From positions 248,001-312,000 of the forward strand of contig JADKID010000042.1 in assembly GCA_016721425.1 (NCBI GenBank): DNA of 64,000 nucleotides, read 5' to 3'. The position numbers were made by a program, and so were the translations under genes. The first letter of the stretch is position 1, and the number at the start of each line of letters is the position of its first letter. This stretch comes from Bryobacterales bacterium. Its GTDB lineage: Bacteria > Acidobacteriota > Terriglobia > Bryobacterales > Bryobacteraceae. Of this stretch, positions 27,832 to 35,135 are shown piece by piece. The notes below the pieces were generated by a model. That model was not told the DNA's origin. It did not search any database and saw only the letters and a program-made list of their open reading frames with translations.

Positions 27832-29091
27832 CTATTCAAACGAGGCGATGGCTGCCACCGTGGCGGCGATCGCCTCTTCGTCGTGTGCGGCGCCCAGAAA
27901 TGCGGCTTCAAATTGCGACGGCGGGAAGTACACGCCTCGCTCCAACATCGCGTGGAAAAACCGGCCAAAACGCGCCGTATCCGCCTTCTTCGCCGTATCC
28001 CAGTCCACAACCGGACCGTCCACGCCAAAGAAAAACGTGAACATCGAGCCCACCCGGTTCACCACCGCGCCCGCCGGCGCTGCCGCGCACACGCTCGCCG
28101 CGGCAGTGTCGAGTTGCGCGTAGATTTCGGGATGCGCCTTCAGATGTCTCAGCATCGCGATGCCCGCCGTCACCGCCAGCGGATTGCCCGAAAGCGTGCC
28201 GGCCTGATAAATGTTACCCACCGGCGCGATCTTGCGCATGATCTCGGCCCGTCCGCCATAGGCGGCGATCGGCAGGCCCCCGCCAATCACTTTGCCGAAC
28301 GTGGAGAGATCGGGGTGGATGCCGTAGAGCGCCTGCGCCCCGCCAAAACTCACGCGAAAACCGGTCATTACCTCGTCAAAAATGAGCAAAGAACCGTGTT
28401 TTTGTGTCACTTTGCGCATCGCTTCCAGATAGCCCGGTTGCGGCGCGATGCAGCCCATGTTGCCCACCACAGGCTCCAGAATCACCGCCGCAATCTTGTC
28501 GCCGTGCTCGCGAAACGCCGCCTCCAGCGCCTCCACCGAGTTGTACGGCAGCGCCAGCGTGGTCTCGGCAAACGCCTTGGGCACGCCCGCTGTATCGGCA
28601 ATGCCAAGCGTCGCCATGCCGCTGCCGGCCTTCACCAGCAGTGAATCCACGTGGCCGTGGTAGCAACCCTCGAACTTGATGGTCAGGTCGCGTCCGGTGA
28701 AGCCGCGCGCCACCCGCAGCGCGCTCATCGTGGCCTCGGTGCCGGAGTTCACCAGGCGCACCATTTCCATCGACGGCACGGCATCGCGCAACATCTCCGC
28801 CAGCACAATCTCACGCTCAGTAGGCGCGCCAAAACTGGTGCCCACTTCCAGCACGCCACGGATGGCATCCATCACGGGCGGGAAGCGGTGGCCCAGGATC
28901 AGCGGACCCCACGAGCCGATGTAATCAATATAGGCGTTGCCGTCCACATCGAACATGCGGCAGCCCTCGCCGCGCTCCATAAAGCGCGGTGTGCCGCCGA
29001 CGCTGCGAAAGGCGCGCACCGGCGAATTCACGCCGCCGGGGATCAATGACTGGGCGCGCTCCAAGAGTTGCTCGCTGCGTTGCGTATTCAC
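27832..29091 (-). CDS. hemL: glutamate-1-semialdehyde 2,1-aminomutase
   Basis: The 419-residue PLP enzyme converts glutamate-1-semialdehyde to 5-aminolevulinate in the C5 pathway of tetrapyrrole synthesis. Conserved sequences are SLIPGGVNSPVRAFRSVGG, VNSGTEATMSALRVAR, FEGCYHGHVDSLLVKAGSG, the aspartate in LIFDEVMTGFRV, and the Schiff-base lysine in STFGKVIGGGLPIAAYGG. The length matches HemL. It is the last gene of a minus-strand operon, with 7 nt after the flavoprotein stop codon, and converges on the TPR gene with 18 nt between stops. Confidence 0.96.
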   Translation of the reverse strand: MNTQRSEQLLERAQSLIPGGVNSPVRAFRSVGGTPRFMERGEGCRMFDVDGNAYIDYIGSWGPLILGHRFPPVMDAIRGVLEVGTSFGAPTEREIVLAEMLRDAVPSMEMVRLVNSGTEATMSALRVARGFTGRDLTIKFEGCYHGHVDSLLVKAGSGMATLGIADTAGVPKAFAETTLALPYNSVEALEAAFREHGDKIAAVILEPVVGNMGCIAPQPGYLEAMRKVTQKHGSLLIFDEVMTGFRVSFGGAQALYGIHPDLSTFGKVIGGGLPIAAYGGRAEIMRKIAPVGNIYQAGTLSGNPLAVTAGIAMLRHLKAHPEIYAQLDTAAASVCAAAPAGAVVNRVGSMFTFFFGVDGPVVDWDTAKKADTARFGRFFHAMLERGVYFPPSQFEAAFLGAAHDEEAIAATVAAIASFE

Positions 29092-29098
29092 TGGTCTG

Positions 29099-30277
29099 TT
29101 ATCGTCCTTCCTTGACCACGCGGTTGCCGAGAATGGATCCGAAAAGCAACTCGCGCACCGTGCCGTTCAGATTTTCCAGCAGCCGCTTCTTCAGATCGAG
29201 ATAGCCCTGCGTGCCGGAGAAGAGATCCTGCACAATCTCCATCAACCGCGGGCTGATGCGCATGCACTCGATCATACGGGCGGGAACACTGGCATAGAGG
29301 ACCTGCTCCATGAAAAAGCGGCGCGCGATGCCGGCGCCAAAGGTCAAATCCTCGACGAACTCGTTCTGCAGGCTGGCCCGGTAGGCCCACGGCTTGCCGG
29401 CGAGATCCGCACCCTCGTTGAGAATGCTCTCCGCCGCCAGGTCGCCCGAACGAATGGCATAGTAGAGGCCCTCGCCCGTCACCGGATCCACCAGACCGGC
29501 CGCGTCGCCAACAGCCATCCAGCCCTCTCCGCTCACCCGGTTGCGCCGCCACGATTCCTTCTCCAGGGCCGGGATCATGTGCGCGTAAAACGTGGCCCCC
29601 TCGGTGGAGATGCCGCGCTCCGCCATATAGTGCTCCATCCGCGCGCGCATCTTCGCCGTGGACTCGCCCTTGCCGCAGATGCCCACCGACATGTGGCCGC
29701 AGCGCGGGAACACCCACAAATAGCCTTCAAAATTGGGGAAAAATTGGATGTCGATGCAATTGCGCTCGCCCGGCACCCAATAGCCAATGGCGCACATCGC
29801 ATCGGCGGCGGCCCACTCGGTGCCCACCTCGCGCAGTGAGTTGCGCGCGCCGGTGGCGACGACCAGGTGATCGGCATCGAGCGTGCCGCTGCGTGTCTTG
29901 ACTGCCCAGCCCGTGCCTTTGCGCGCGATGCCGGTGACGCGCTCCTTTTCCAGTTGCGCGCCGGCTTGCTCGGCCCGCTCCAGCAGCAGACGGTTGAGAT
30001 CCAGCCGGGAATAGATGAGCAGCGGCTGGGTGAGCCGCATGGTGACCGACCCGCCGCGCGGGTCAGAGAGAGTGGTCTCGCTGACCGTGCGCTTGGGGGC
30101 CGGATTGTCGAGCAGAAACGGGTAGCGGTCGTATGCCTTGTAAGTGATGCCGCCGCCGCAGGGCTTTTCCCAGGCGAGTTTCTCGTCGAGGATGACGGTG
30201 TCGAAACCAGCCGCGGCTAGCCTTGCGGCAGCCATCGAGCCGGCGGGACCGCCGCCGAGGACGGCGACGCGCTTCAC
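29099..30277 (-). CDS. geranylgeranyl reductase family FAD-dependent oxidoreductase
   Basis: The 392-residue flavoprotein has the Rossmann FAD motif VAVLGGGPAGSMAAARLAAAG at residues 4-24, the substrate-side block PCGGGITYKAYDRYPFLL, and the second FAD motif GWMAVGDAAGLVDPVTGEGL (residues ~256-275). This fits the geranylgeranyl/digeranylgeranylglycerophospholipid reductase family, which saturates isoprenoid chains of lipids, quinones or tetrapyrroles. The start is GTG at 30277, whose GTGA overlaps the in-frame end of the upstream tail (stop at 30274-30276). The physical link to hemL suggests a role near tetrapyrrole or quinone metabolism. Confidence 0.88.
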   Translation of the reverse strand: MKRVAVLGGGPAGSMAAARLAAAGFDTVILDEKLAWEKPCGGGITYKAYDRYPFLLDNPAPKRTVSETTLSDPRGGSVTMRLTQPLLIYSRLDLNRLLLERAEQAGAQLEKERVTGIARKGTGWAVKTRSGTLDADHLVVATGARNSLREVGTEWAAADAMCAIGYWVPGERNCIDIQFFPNFEGYLWVFPRCGHMSVGICGKGESTAKMRARMEHYMAERGISTEGATFYAHMIPALEKESWRRNRVSGEGWMAVGDAAGLVDPVTGEGLYYAIRSGDLAAESILNEGADLAGKPWAYRASLQNEFVEDLTFGAGIARRFFMEQVLYASVPARMIECMRISPRLMEIVQDLFSGTQGYLDLKKRLLENLNGTVRELLFGSILGNRVVKEGR

Positions 30278-30414
30278 TTCTTCGGCGCCCCGGCAGGCGG
30301 GTGGCCGGGAGGCATCGCGCCGGCTGCCGGTTCGCCAGCTGGCGCGGTCGCGCCCATACCCTGCGGCATCGCCATACCCTCGGGCATCGCGCCAGGCGCC
30401 GCACCACTGTGCGC

Positions 30415-30714
30415 TCAGCTATCGGCCTTCTTCTGCACTACCCAGGCGTCGCCTTTCCGCTCCAGCGTGTAGCGCATCTGCATGCCCGCCGCCGCGGTGG
30501 AACCCTTGGGCTTGAAGGACACTGTGGCCTCGGCCAGGTTCTCCTTGAACGTCACTGCGGTCACCTCTACGTCCATGGAAGCGACCTGCAGGCCCTTGTT
30601 CTGGGAGAGGTGGTTGACGACGCCTTGCTTGACGGCATCGTTGGTCTGGATATTCTTGGAGCAACCGGCAAGCAGGGCCAGCGCGAGGGGGAGAGCTAGG
30701 TGTAACGCTTTCAC
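30415..30714 (-). CDS. small lipoprotein; in-frame TGA then a 46-codon tail to 30274
   Basis: The 99-residue lipoprotein (LALPLALALLAGCSKN, lipobox Cys near residue 18) ends at a TGA (30415-30417). The same frame then continues 46 codons, a Met/Pro/Gly-rich tail (GAMPEGMAMPQGMGATAP), to a TGA at 30274-30276 that overlaps the next gene's GTG. So the original product was probably about 146 residues and lost its tail by nonsense mutation, readthrough or sequence error. The GTG start has TATAAT about 7 nt upstream, suggesting leaderless transcription in addition to the operon transcript. No family recognised. Confidence 0.72.
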   Translation of the reverse strand: MKALHLALPLALALLAGCSKNIQTNDAVKQGVVNHLSQNKGLQVASMDVEVTAVTFKENLAEATVSFKPKGSTAAAGMQMRYTLERKGDAWVVQKKADS

Positions 30715-30736
30715 CCTTCGATTATAACTGTGCCAA

Positions 30737-31558
30737 CTAAGGCAGCGCCTGAAGGAGTGCGCCGGCCAGCGCAGCGGGATCACTGCCAGCGGGCACGTTG
30801 GTGTAACCGCCCACATACATCCCCTTGCGGAAGAAGCACATCCGGCCCAAATAGCGATCCTCCACCACGAAGGATTCCTCGCCCAGTTTCGCCGCCTCCG
30901 CGCCGGGGAAGCGCTCCTTGAGCTTCGCCATCAACGCCGTCGCATCCTGCACCGAGGCTTCCGGGATCACCACGGCCTTGCCCTGCTCGTAGAGCGCCAG
31001 GTAGCCGCGCTTCAACATCCGCAGACCCAATACGCTCTGCGGGACCAATCGCGGCGAGCCCGGCTGGAGCTTCGCCTTGGGGAACCACGCAAGCGGCGCG
31101 GGCGGCGCCGAGGAGCCCATCAACTTCTTGTCCCAGGCCTGCGCGGCCGTTCGCAGCAACGCCGTGTGATCGCCATCGGGCTCGGCGGCGATCTCCGCAT
31201 AGTACTTGCCCTTCACGAAGATCATCTTGCGCGGCGTCACCTGCCCGCCGGCCCCGATCTTCTCGGTGGGCAGGCGCGGATCGATGTTGCCGGTGAACAT
31301 GCCGTAGGCCAATTCATCAGACTGGAACTCGCTCAAGTCGATCACCAGCGTCACGCCGTCCTTCTTGCACGTCACGCCGTTCATCTTCTTGAAGCTGTAG
31401 AGGAAATACCCCTCCGAGTTGCCGTTCATGTACTCATACAGCGTCTCGGTATCAAACACGCGCGCCTTGCCGTCTTGCGGAAAGCCAGGCGTGATGGAGC
31501 AGTCCGGAGACTGCCCCATCAACGTGAGAGAGAGGGAAAGGAGAAACCAAACTCTCAC
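30737..31558 (-). CDS. DUF6599-family secreted protein
   Basis: The 273-residue protein starts with GTG at 31558, forming a GTGA overlap with the aldo/keto reductase stop. The N-terminus VRVWFLLSLSLTLMGQSPDC is a signal-like segment. Family features are TETLYEYMNGNSEGYFLYSF, DLSEFQSDELAYGMFT and LVPQSVLGLRMLKRGYLALY. Members are exported proteins of unknown function in Acidobacteriota, usually next to ferredoxin-type oxidoreductases. Here it is the second gene of the operon that begins with the Tat aldo/keto reductase, which points to a shared periplasmic redox role. Confidence 0.8.
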   Translation of the reverse strand: MRVWFLLSLSLTLMGQSPDCSITPGFPQDGKARVFDTETLYEYMNGNSEGYFLYSFKKMNGVTCKKDGVTLVIDLSEFQSDELAYGMFTGNIDPRLPTEKIGAGGQVTPRKMIFVKGKYYAEIAAEPDGDHTALLRTAAQAWDKKLMGSSAPPAPLAWFPKAKLQPGSPRLVPQSVLGLRMLKRGYLALYEQGKAVVIPEASVQDATALMAKLKERFPGAEAAKLGEESFVVEDRYLGRMCFFRKGMYVGGYTNVPAGSDPAALAGALLQALP

Positions 31559-32691
31559 GCGAACAACTCCTGTGCGCGCGACACACGAGCAGCTACCTGG
31601 ACACCGTTCGGGCACGAGATGGCGCACTCGCTGCAATCGGAGCACTTCACCTGCTGCAATTCTGCGGGCAGCAACTGGAAGTTCTCACGGCCCAGACCAA
31701 ACTCGCCGTAGCCCTCGGCATAGCTGACGTAGCGGATGATGTCGCTAGTCGGCAGTCCCTTGGGGCAGACACCCGAGCAGGCGCCGCACATGCGGCAATA
31801 GAGAGGGCTGATGTGGCGCAACTGGGCGGCGAGGATCGGGGCGTCCACTTCCTTCTTGTAGCCGGTGGCCACTGCCTTGAAGTTCTCGTCCAGCTGATCC
31901 AGATCCATGATGCCCGGGATGGAGGTATGCATGGAGGGATTGCGCACTGCCCACTTGAGGGCCGAGGCCATGGCGCCGGTGCGCCCCAACTTTTCGGCCA
32001 GGGGAGTGCCGGGCTTGTTCGTGCGGAATCCGCCGGCCATCACCTTCATCGCCACGGTGCCGATGCCGGCCTGGGATGCCTTCTCCACCAGCGCGTCCAT
32101 CTCTGCATCCATCGTGAAGTTGTAGCTCAGCAGGATGACGTCGGTGCGCTTCTTCTCGATGAGCAGCGGGATCATCTCTTTATGTCCGCCGTGGAAGCTG
32201 ACGCCGCGGAAACGGATCTTGCCGGCCTTGACGGCCTCGTCCTGCGCGTCGAAAAGCTCATCGGGGACGGCGGCGGCGTTCTGGCGGGAGTGCAGGTACC
32301 AGATGTCCAGGTGATCGGTCTGCAACTCGGAGAGGGACTTGTCGAGGTTGGCCAGCGCGTCGGCCTTGGTCTTGGCCGGCGTCTTGGAGGAGAGCGTGAT
32401 CTTGTCGCGGCGGCCCTTCAAGGCGGCGCCGACCATGCGCTCGTTGTTACCGTTCTGGTAACCACGCGCGGTATCAAAGTAGGTGATGCCGGCATCGGCA
32501 GCCTGTTCGATGACACTCGGATCAGAGGTGGTCATGCAGCCGAAGCCAAGCACTGTCACCTTCTGTCCAGTCTTGCCGAGCGTGCGCACGGGCAGGACGA
32601 GCTTGGCCGGAGCAGCCGGCGCAGCCTCCGCGGCCGCAGCCGCGCCCATGATCCCGATGCCGGCCAGGAACCCACGTCTTGTAGCAGCCAT
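31555..32691 (-). CDS. Tat-exported aldo/keto reductase with two C-terminal [4Fe-4S] motifs
   Basis: The 378-residue protein has a twin-arginine signal (ATRRGFLAGIGIMG), an aldo/keto reductase TIM barrel (residues ~35-300) with active-site blocks FDTARGYQNGNNERMVG (Asp and Tyr), SSKTPAK (Lys) and DIWYLHSR (His), and a C-terminal ferredoxin-like domain with two CX2CX2CX3CP motifs (CRMCGACSGVCPKG; CSDCSECAISCPNG). It is probably exported with NADP(H) or a quinone link and moves electrons through the clusters. An AAGGAG-like site precedes the ATG. It heads the operon leading to hemL. Confidence 0.92.
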   Translation of the reverse strand: MAATRRGFLAGIGIMGAAAAAEAAPAAPAKLVLPVRTLGKTGQKVTVLGFGCMTTSDPSVIEQAADAGITYFDTARGYQNGNNERMVGAALKGRRDKITLSSKTPAKTKADALANLDKSLSELQTDHLDIWYLHSRQNAAAVPDELFDAQDEAVKAGKIRFRGVSFHGGHKEMIPLLIEKKRTDVILLSYNFTMDAEMDALVEKASQAGIGTVAMKVMAGGFRTNKPGTPLAEKLGRTGAMASALKWAVRNPSMHTSIPGIMDLDQLDENFKAVATGYKKEVDAPILAAQLRHISPLYCRMCGACSGVCPKGLPTSDIIRYVSYAEGYGEFGLGRENFQLLPAELQQVKCSDCSECAISCPNGVQVAARVSRAQELFA

Positions 32692-32704
32692 GATCAGTTT
32701 CTCC

Positions 32705-32732
32705 TTTACAGAGCTTTAGCTCTTTATATACT
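32705..32732 (+). promoter_or_regulatory. candidate promoter for the DUF362-AKR pair
   Basis: TTTACA (32705-32710) and TATACT (32727-32732) are separated by 16 nt, a sigma-70-like arrangement in the 62-nt divergent spacer. GGAGG (32741-32745) then stands 8 nt before the ATG at 32754. A small inverted repeat AGAGC-TTTA-GCTCT lies inside the spacer and could be an operator for both divergent units. Confidence 0.45.
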
Positions 32733-32753
32733 ATATTGACGGAGGTGTCCGCA

Positions 32754-33791
32754 ATGGTTAAAAGTGTTTCGAGACGCGGTTTCTTTGGCGCGTCGGCCGG
32801 CCTGCTGTTGGCCTCGAGGACGAACGCCACGCCGGCATTGACGCCAGCCGCCATCGCCAAGGGCGAGAGCCGGCGCGGCAACATCACGGCCGCGATGAAG
32901 TTGATCGACAAGGAGATTGTCGCCGGGCTGCGCGGCAAGAAGTCGATCATCATCAAGCCCAACATCGTGAACACGCAAAGGCAGCTGGCCTCCACCCACG
33001 TAGACGCGTTGAACGGCATCCTGGACTACATCGCCACCACGAAGTGGAACGGCGCTGTCTACATTGCGGAAGCCTCCGCCGGATTCACCACCGAGGGCTA
33101 CAGCAACTTCAAGTACCAGCAAGCGGTGGACGAGCACAAGAAGCTCAACGTCAAGCTGGTGGACCTGAACGAAGTAGGCCTTTTCGAGACCATCCACCTG
33201 CTGAACGGCGACCTCCACCCGCAGCCGGTGCGCCTGGCGCAGCAACTGCTGGACCCCGACGCCTTCGTCATCTGCAGCTGCATGTTGAAGACGCACAACA
33301 CGGTCATTGCGACCATGAACATCAAGAACATGGCCCTGGGCATTCCGCTGCACTCCAAGCGCAGCGAGACGAAGAAGTGGAACGACAAGCGCGTCTATCA
33401 CGGCGGCGTGCGGCAGACTCACTACGACATCATGCGCACGGCCGAGCGGATGCACCGCAACTGGGGCGTTGGCGTGATTGACGGCTTTGAGGGCATGGAA
33501 GGCAACGGGCCGAACTCGGGCAGCCCGGTGGCCTCGAAGATCGCTATCGCTTCGCGGGATATGCTGGCCGCGGACCGCATCGGGTCTGAGTGCATGGGCA
33601 TCGACCCGGCGGTGTTGGGCTATTTGCAGTGGTGCGAGAAAGTGGGCGTGGGCACGTGGGACCGAGCCAAGATCGAAGTGCGCGGCGAGACGGTGGAGAG
33701 CGTGGTGAAGAAGTACCGGCTGCACACCGACGTCGAGCGCATGATGCAATGGATGGGCCCGCTCACTGAACTGCCGCCGAAGTTGGGCTGA
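32754..33791 (+). CDS. DUF362 domain protein with Tat signal
   Basis: The 345-residue protein starts with MVKSVSRRGFFGASAGLLLA, a twin-arginine signal; the GGAGG site 8 nt before the ATG at 32754 selects this start over the one at 32736. The DUF362 core is visible in KKSIIIKPNIVNT, AVYIAEASAGFTTEGY, CSCMLKTHNTVIATMNIKNM and GVGVIDGFEGMEGNGP. DUF362 proteins are usually associated with Fe-S proteins and oxidoreductases. It lies between two paralogous Tat aldo/keto reductase-ferredoxins, 19 nt before the second, so all three probably form one exported redox system. Confidence 0.88.
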   Translation: MVKSVSRRGFFGASAGLLLASRTNATPALTPAAIAKGESRRGNITAAMKLIDKEIVAGLRGKKSIIIKPNIVNTQRQLASTHVDALNGILDYIATTKWNGAVYIAEASAGFTTEGYSNFKYQQAVDEHKKLNVKLVDLNEVGLFETIHLLNGDLHPQPVRLAQQLLDPDAFVICSCMLKTHNTVIATMNIKNMALGIPLHSKRSETKKWNDKRVYHGGVRQTHYDIMRTAERMHRNWGVGVIDGFEGMEGNGPNSGSPVASKIAIASRDMLAADRIGSECMGIDPAVLGYLQWCEKVGVGTWDRAKIEVRGETVESVVKKYRLHTDVERMMQWMGPLTELPPKLG

Positions 33792-33810
33792 AGTTTGGAG
33801 TAATACAACC

Positions 33811-34923
33811 ATGGAAGTATCACGACGTTCGTTCCTGGCTGCGCCGGCGGTCCTGGCCGCGCCCGCCGCCTCTCAGAAAGTGGAGTTCCGGACGTTGGGC
33901 CGGACCGGGATCAAGGTGTCATCGGTAGGCTTCGGCTGCATGGTGACCTCCGACCCGAGCGTCATTGAGCGCGCCGTCGACATGGGGATCAACCTCTTCG
34001 ACACGGCGCGTGTCTACACCAGCGGCAACAATGAGCGCATGGTGGGCAACGTGCTGAAGCCGCACCGGCAGAAGGTCTTCATCTCCAGCAAGACCAAGGC
34101 GCCGGACAAGGCCACGGCGATGAAGGATCTGGAAACGACTCTGCGCGAGTTGCAGACCGACCACATTGACATCTGGTATCTGCACGCCAAGGACACGCCG
34201 GAGCAGATCACGGCCGAGGCGCTGGAGGCGCAGGCCATCGCCAAGAAGGAAGGCAAGATCCGGTTCGCCGGCCTGAGCCTGCACAACGGCCACGCGGAAG
34301 TGATCCCCGCGGCCATCAAGCTCGGATCGATCGACGTGATCCTGACGACGTATAACTTCGCGATGGCGGCCACGATGGAGCCGCTGGTGAAGTCCATCGC
34401 GGACGCAGGCATCGGCGTGGTGGCGATGAAGGTGATGGCCGGATCGATGAAGCTGGACCGCAGCTACGACTTCGACCGTGCCAAGGCGGCCATGCAACGC
34501 CCGGGCGCCGCGCTAGCGGCATTGAAATGGTCCTTGCGTGTGCCGTACGTGCACACGGCGATCCCAAGCATTAAAGATACGGACCAATTGGAAGAGAATC
34601 TGCGGGCGATGCGCGAGCCGTACCGGCCCGATGATTCGAAGGTGTTGGCGGCGCATTTGGAGAAGATCTCTCCGTTGTATTGCCGGATGTGCGGGACGTG
34701 CAAAGGCGTGTGTCCGCAAGGATTGCCTGTATCCGATATGCTGCGCTATTTAACGTATTCCGAAGGGTACGGCGAGTACGCGCTAGGCCGCGAAAACTTC
34801 CAGCTAATGCCCGCGGAGGCACAGGCCGTGCGCTGCGGCGATTGCAGCGGCTGCGCCATCCAGTGCCCCAATGGGGTGCAGGTGAAGAACCGGCTGATGC
34901 GGGCGCAGGAACTATTCGCGTAA
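33811..34923 (+). CDS. Tat-exported aldo/keto reductase-ferredoxin, paralogue
   Basis: The 370-residue paralogue of the minus-strand gene 31555-32691 has the same layout: twin-arginine signal (VSRRSFLAAPAVLAA), AKR barrel with FDTARVYTSGNNERMVG, SSKTKAP and DIWYLHAK active-site segments, and two CX2CX2CX3CP clusters (CRMCGTCKGVCPQG; CGDCSGCAIQCPNG). Both end VxxRxxRAQELFA. The pair arose by duplication around the DUF362 gene, with inversion of one copy. It is followed by a strong terminator at 34948-34984, closing the two-gene plus-strand unit. Confidence 0.93.
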   Translation: MEVSRRSFLAAPAVLAAPAASQKVEFRTLGRTGIKVSSVGFGCMVTSDPSVIERAVDMGINLFDTARVYTSGNNERMVGNVLKPHRQKVFISSKTKAPDKATAMKDLETTLRELQTDHIDIWYLHAKDTPEQITAEALEAQAIAKKEGKIRFAGLSLHNGHAEVIPAAIKLGSIDVILTTYNFAMAATMEPLVKSIADAGIGVVAMKVMAGSMKLDRSYDFDRAKAAMQRPGAALAALKWSLRVPYVHTAIPSIKDTDQLEENLRAMREPYRPDDSKVLAAHLEKISPLYCRMCGTCKGVCPQGLPVSDMLRYLTYSEGYGEYALGRENFQLMPAEAQAVRCGDCSGCAIQCPNGVQVKNRLMRAQELFA

Positions 34924-34947
34924 ATTGACCCTCCTCGAAGAACCTGA

Positions 34948-34984
34948 CCCCGCCCGGCTGTAACAGCCCGGCGGGGTTTCTTTT
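34948..34984 (+). terminator. rho-independent terminator of the DUF362-AKR unit
   Basis: A 13-bp stem with one central mismatch (CCCCGCC.GGCTG arms, 34948-34960 and 34964-34976) and a TAA loop is followed at once by TTTCTTTT. It begins 25 nt after the AKR stop codon. Confidence 0.88.
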
Positions 34985-35135
34985 CCGGCCCCGGGCATGC
35001 ATCCAACTCGATGGATTTCGGGAGGCCCGCACCGCCTGGCGCGGTTCGCATTAACAATTATTCAGACCTTAAACTGATATACTCTGGCTGTCGCTGAAGA
35101 GGATGCCATTCCTCGGATTCATTGTTGAGGTTTTC

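Noticed and set aside
30415..30417. Selenocysteine at the lipoprotein TGA
   Set aside because: No SECIS-like hairpin is evident just after the TGA and no redox motif surrounds it; nonsense or sequence error is simpler.
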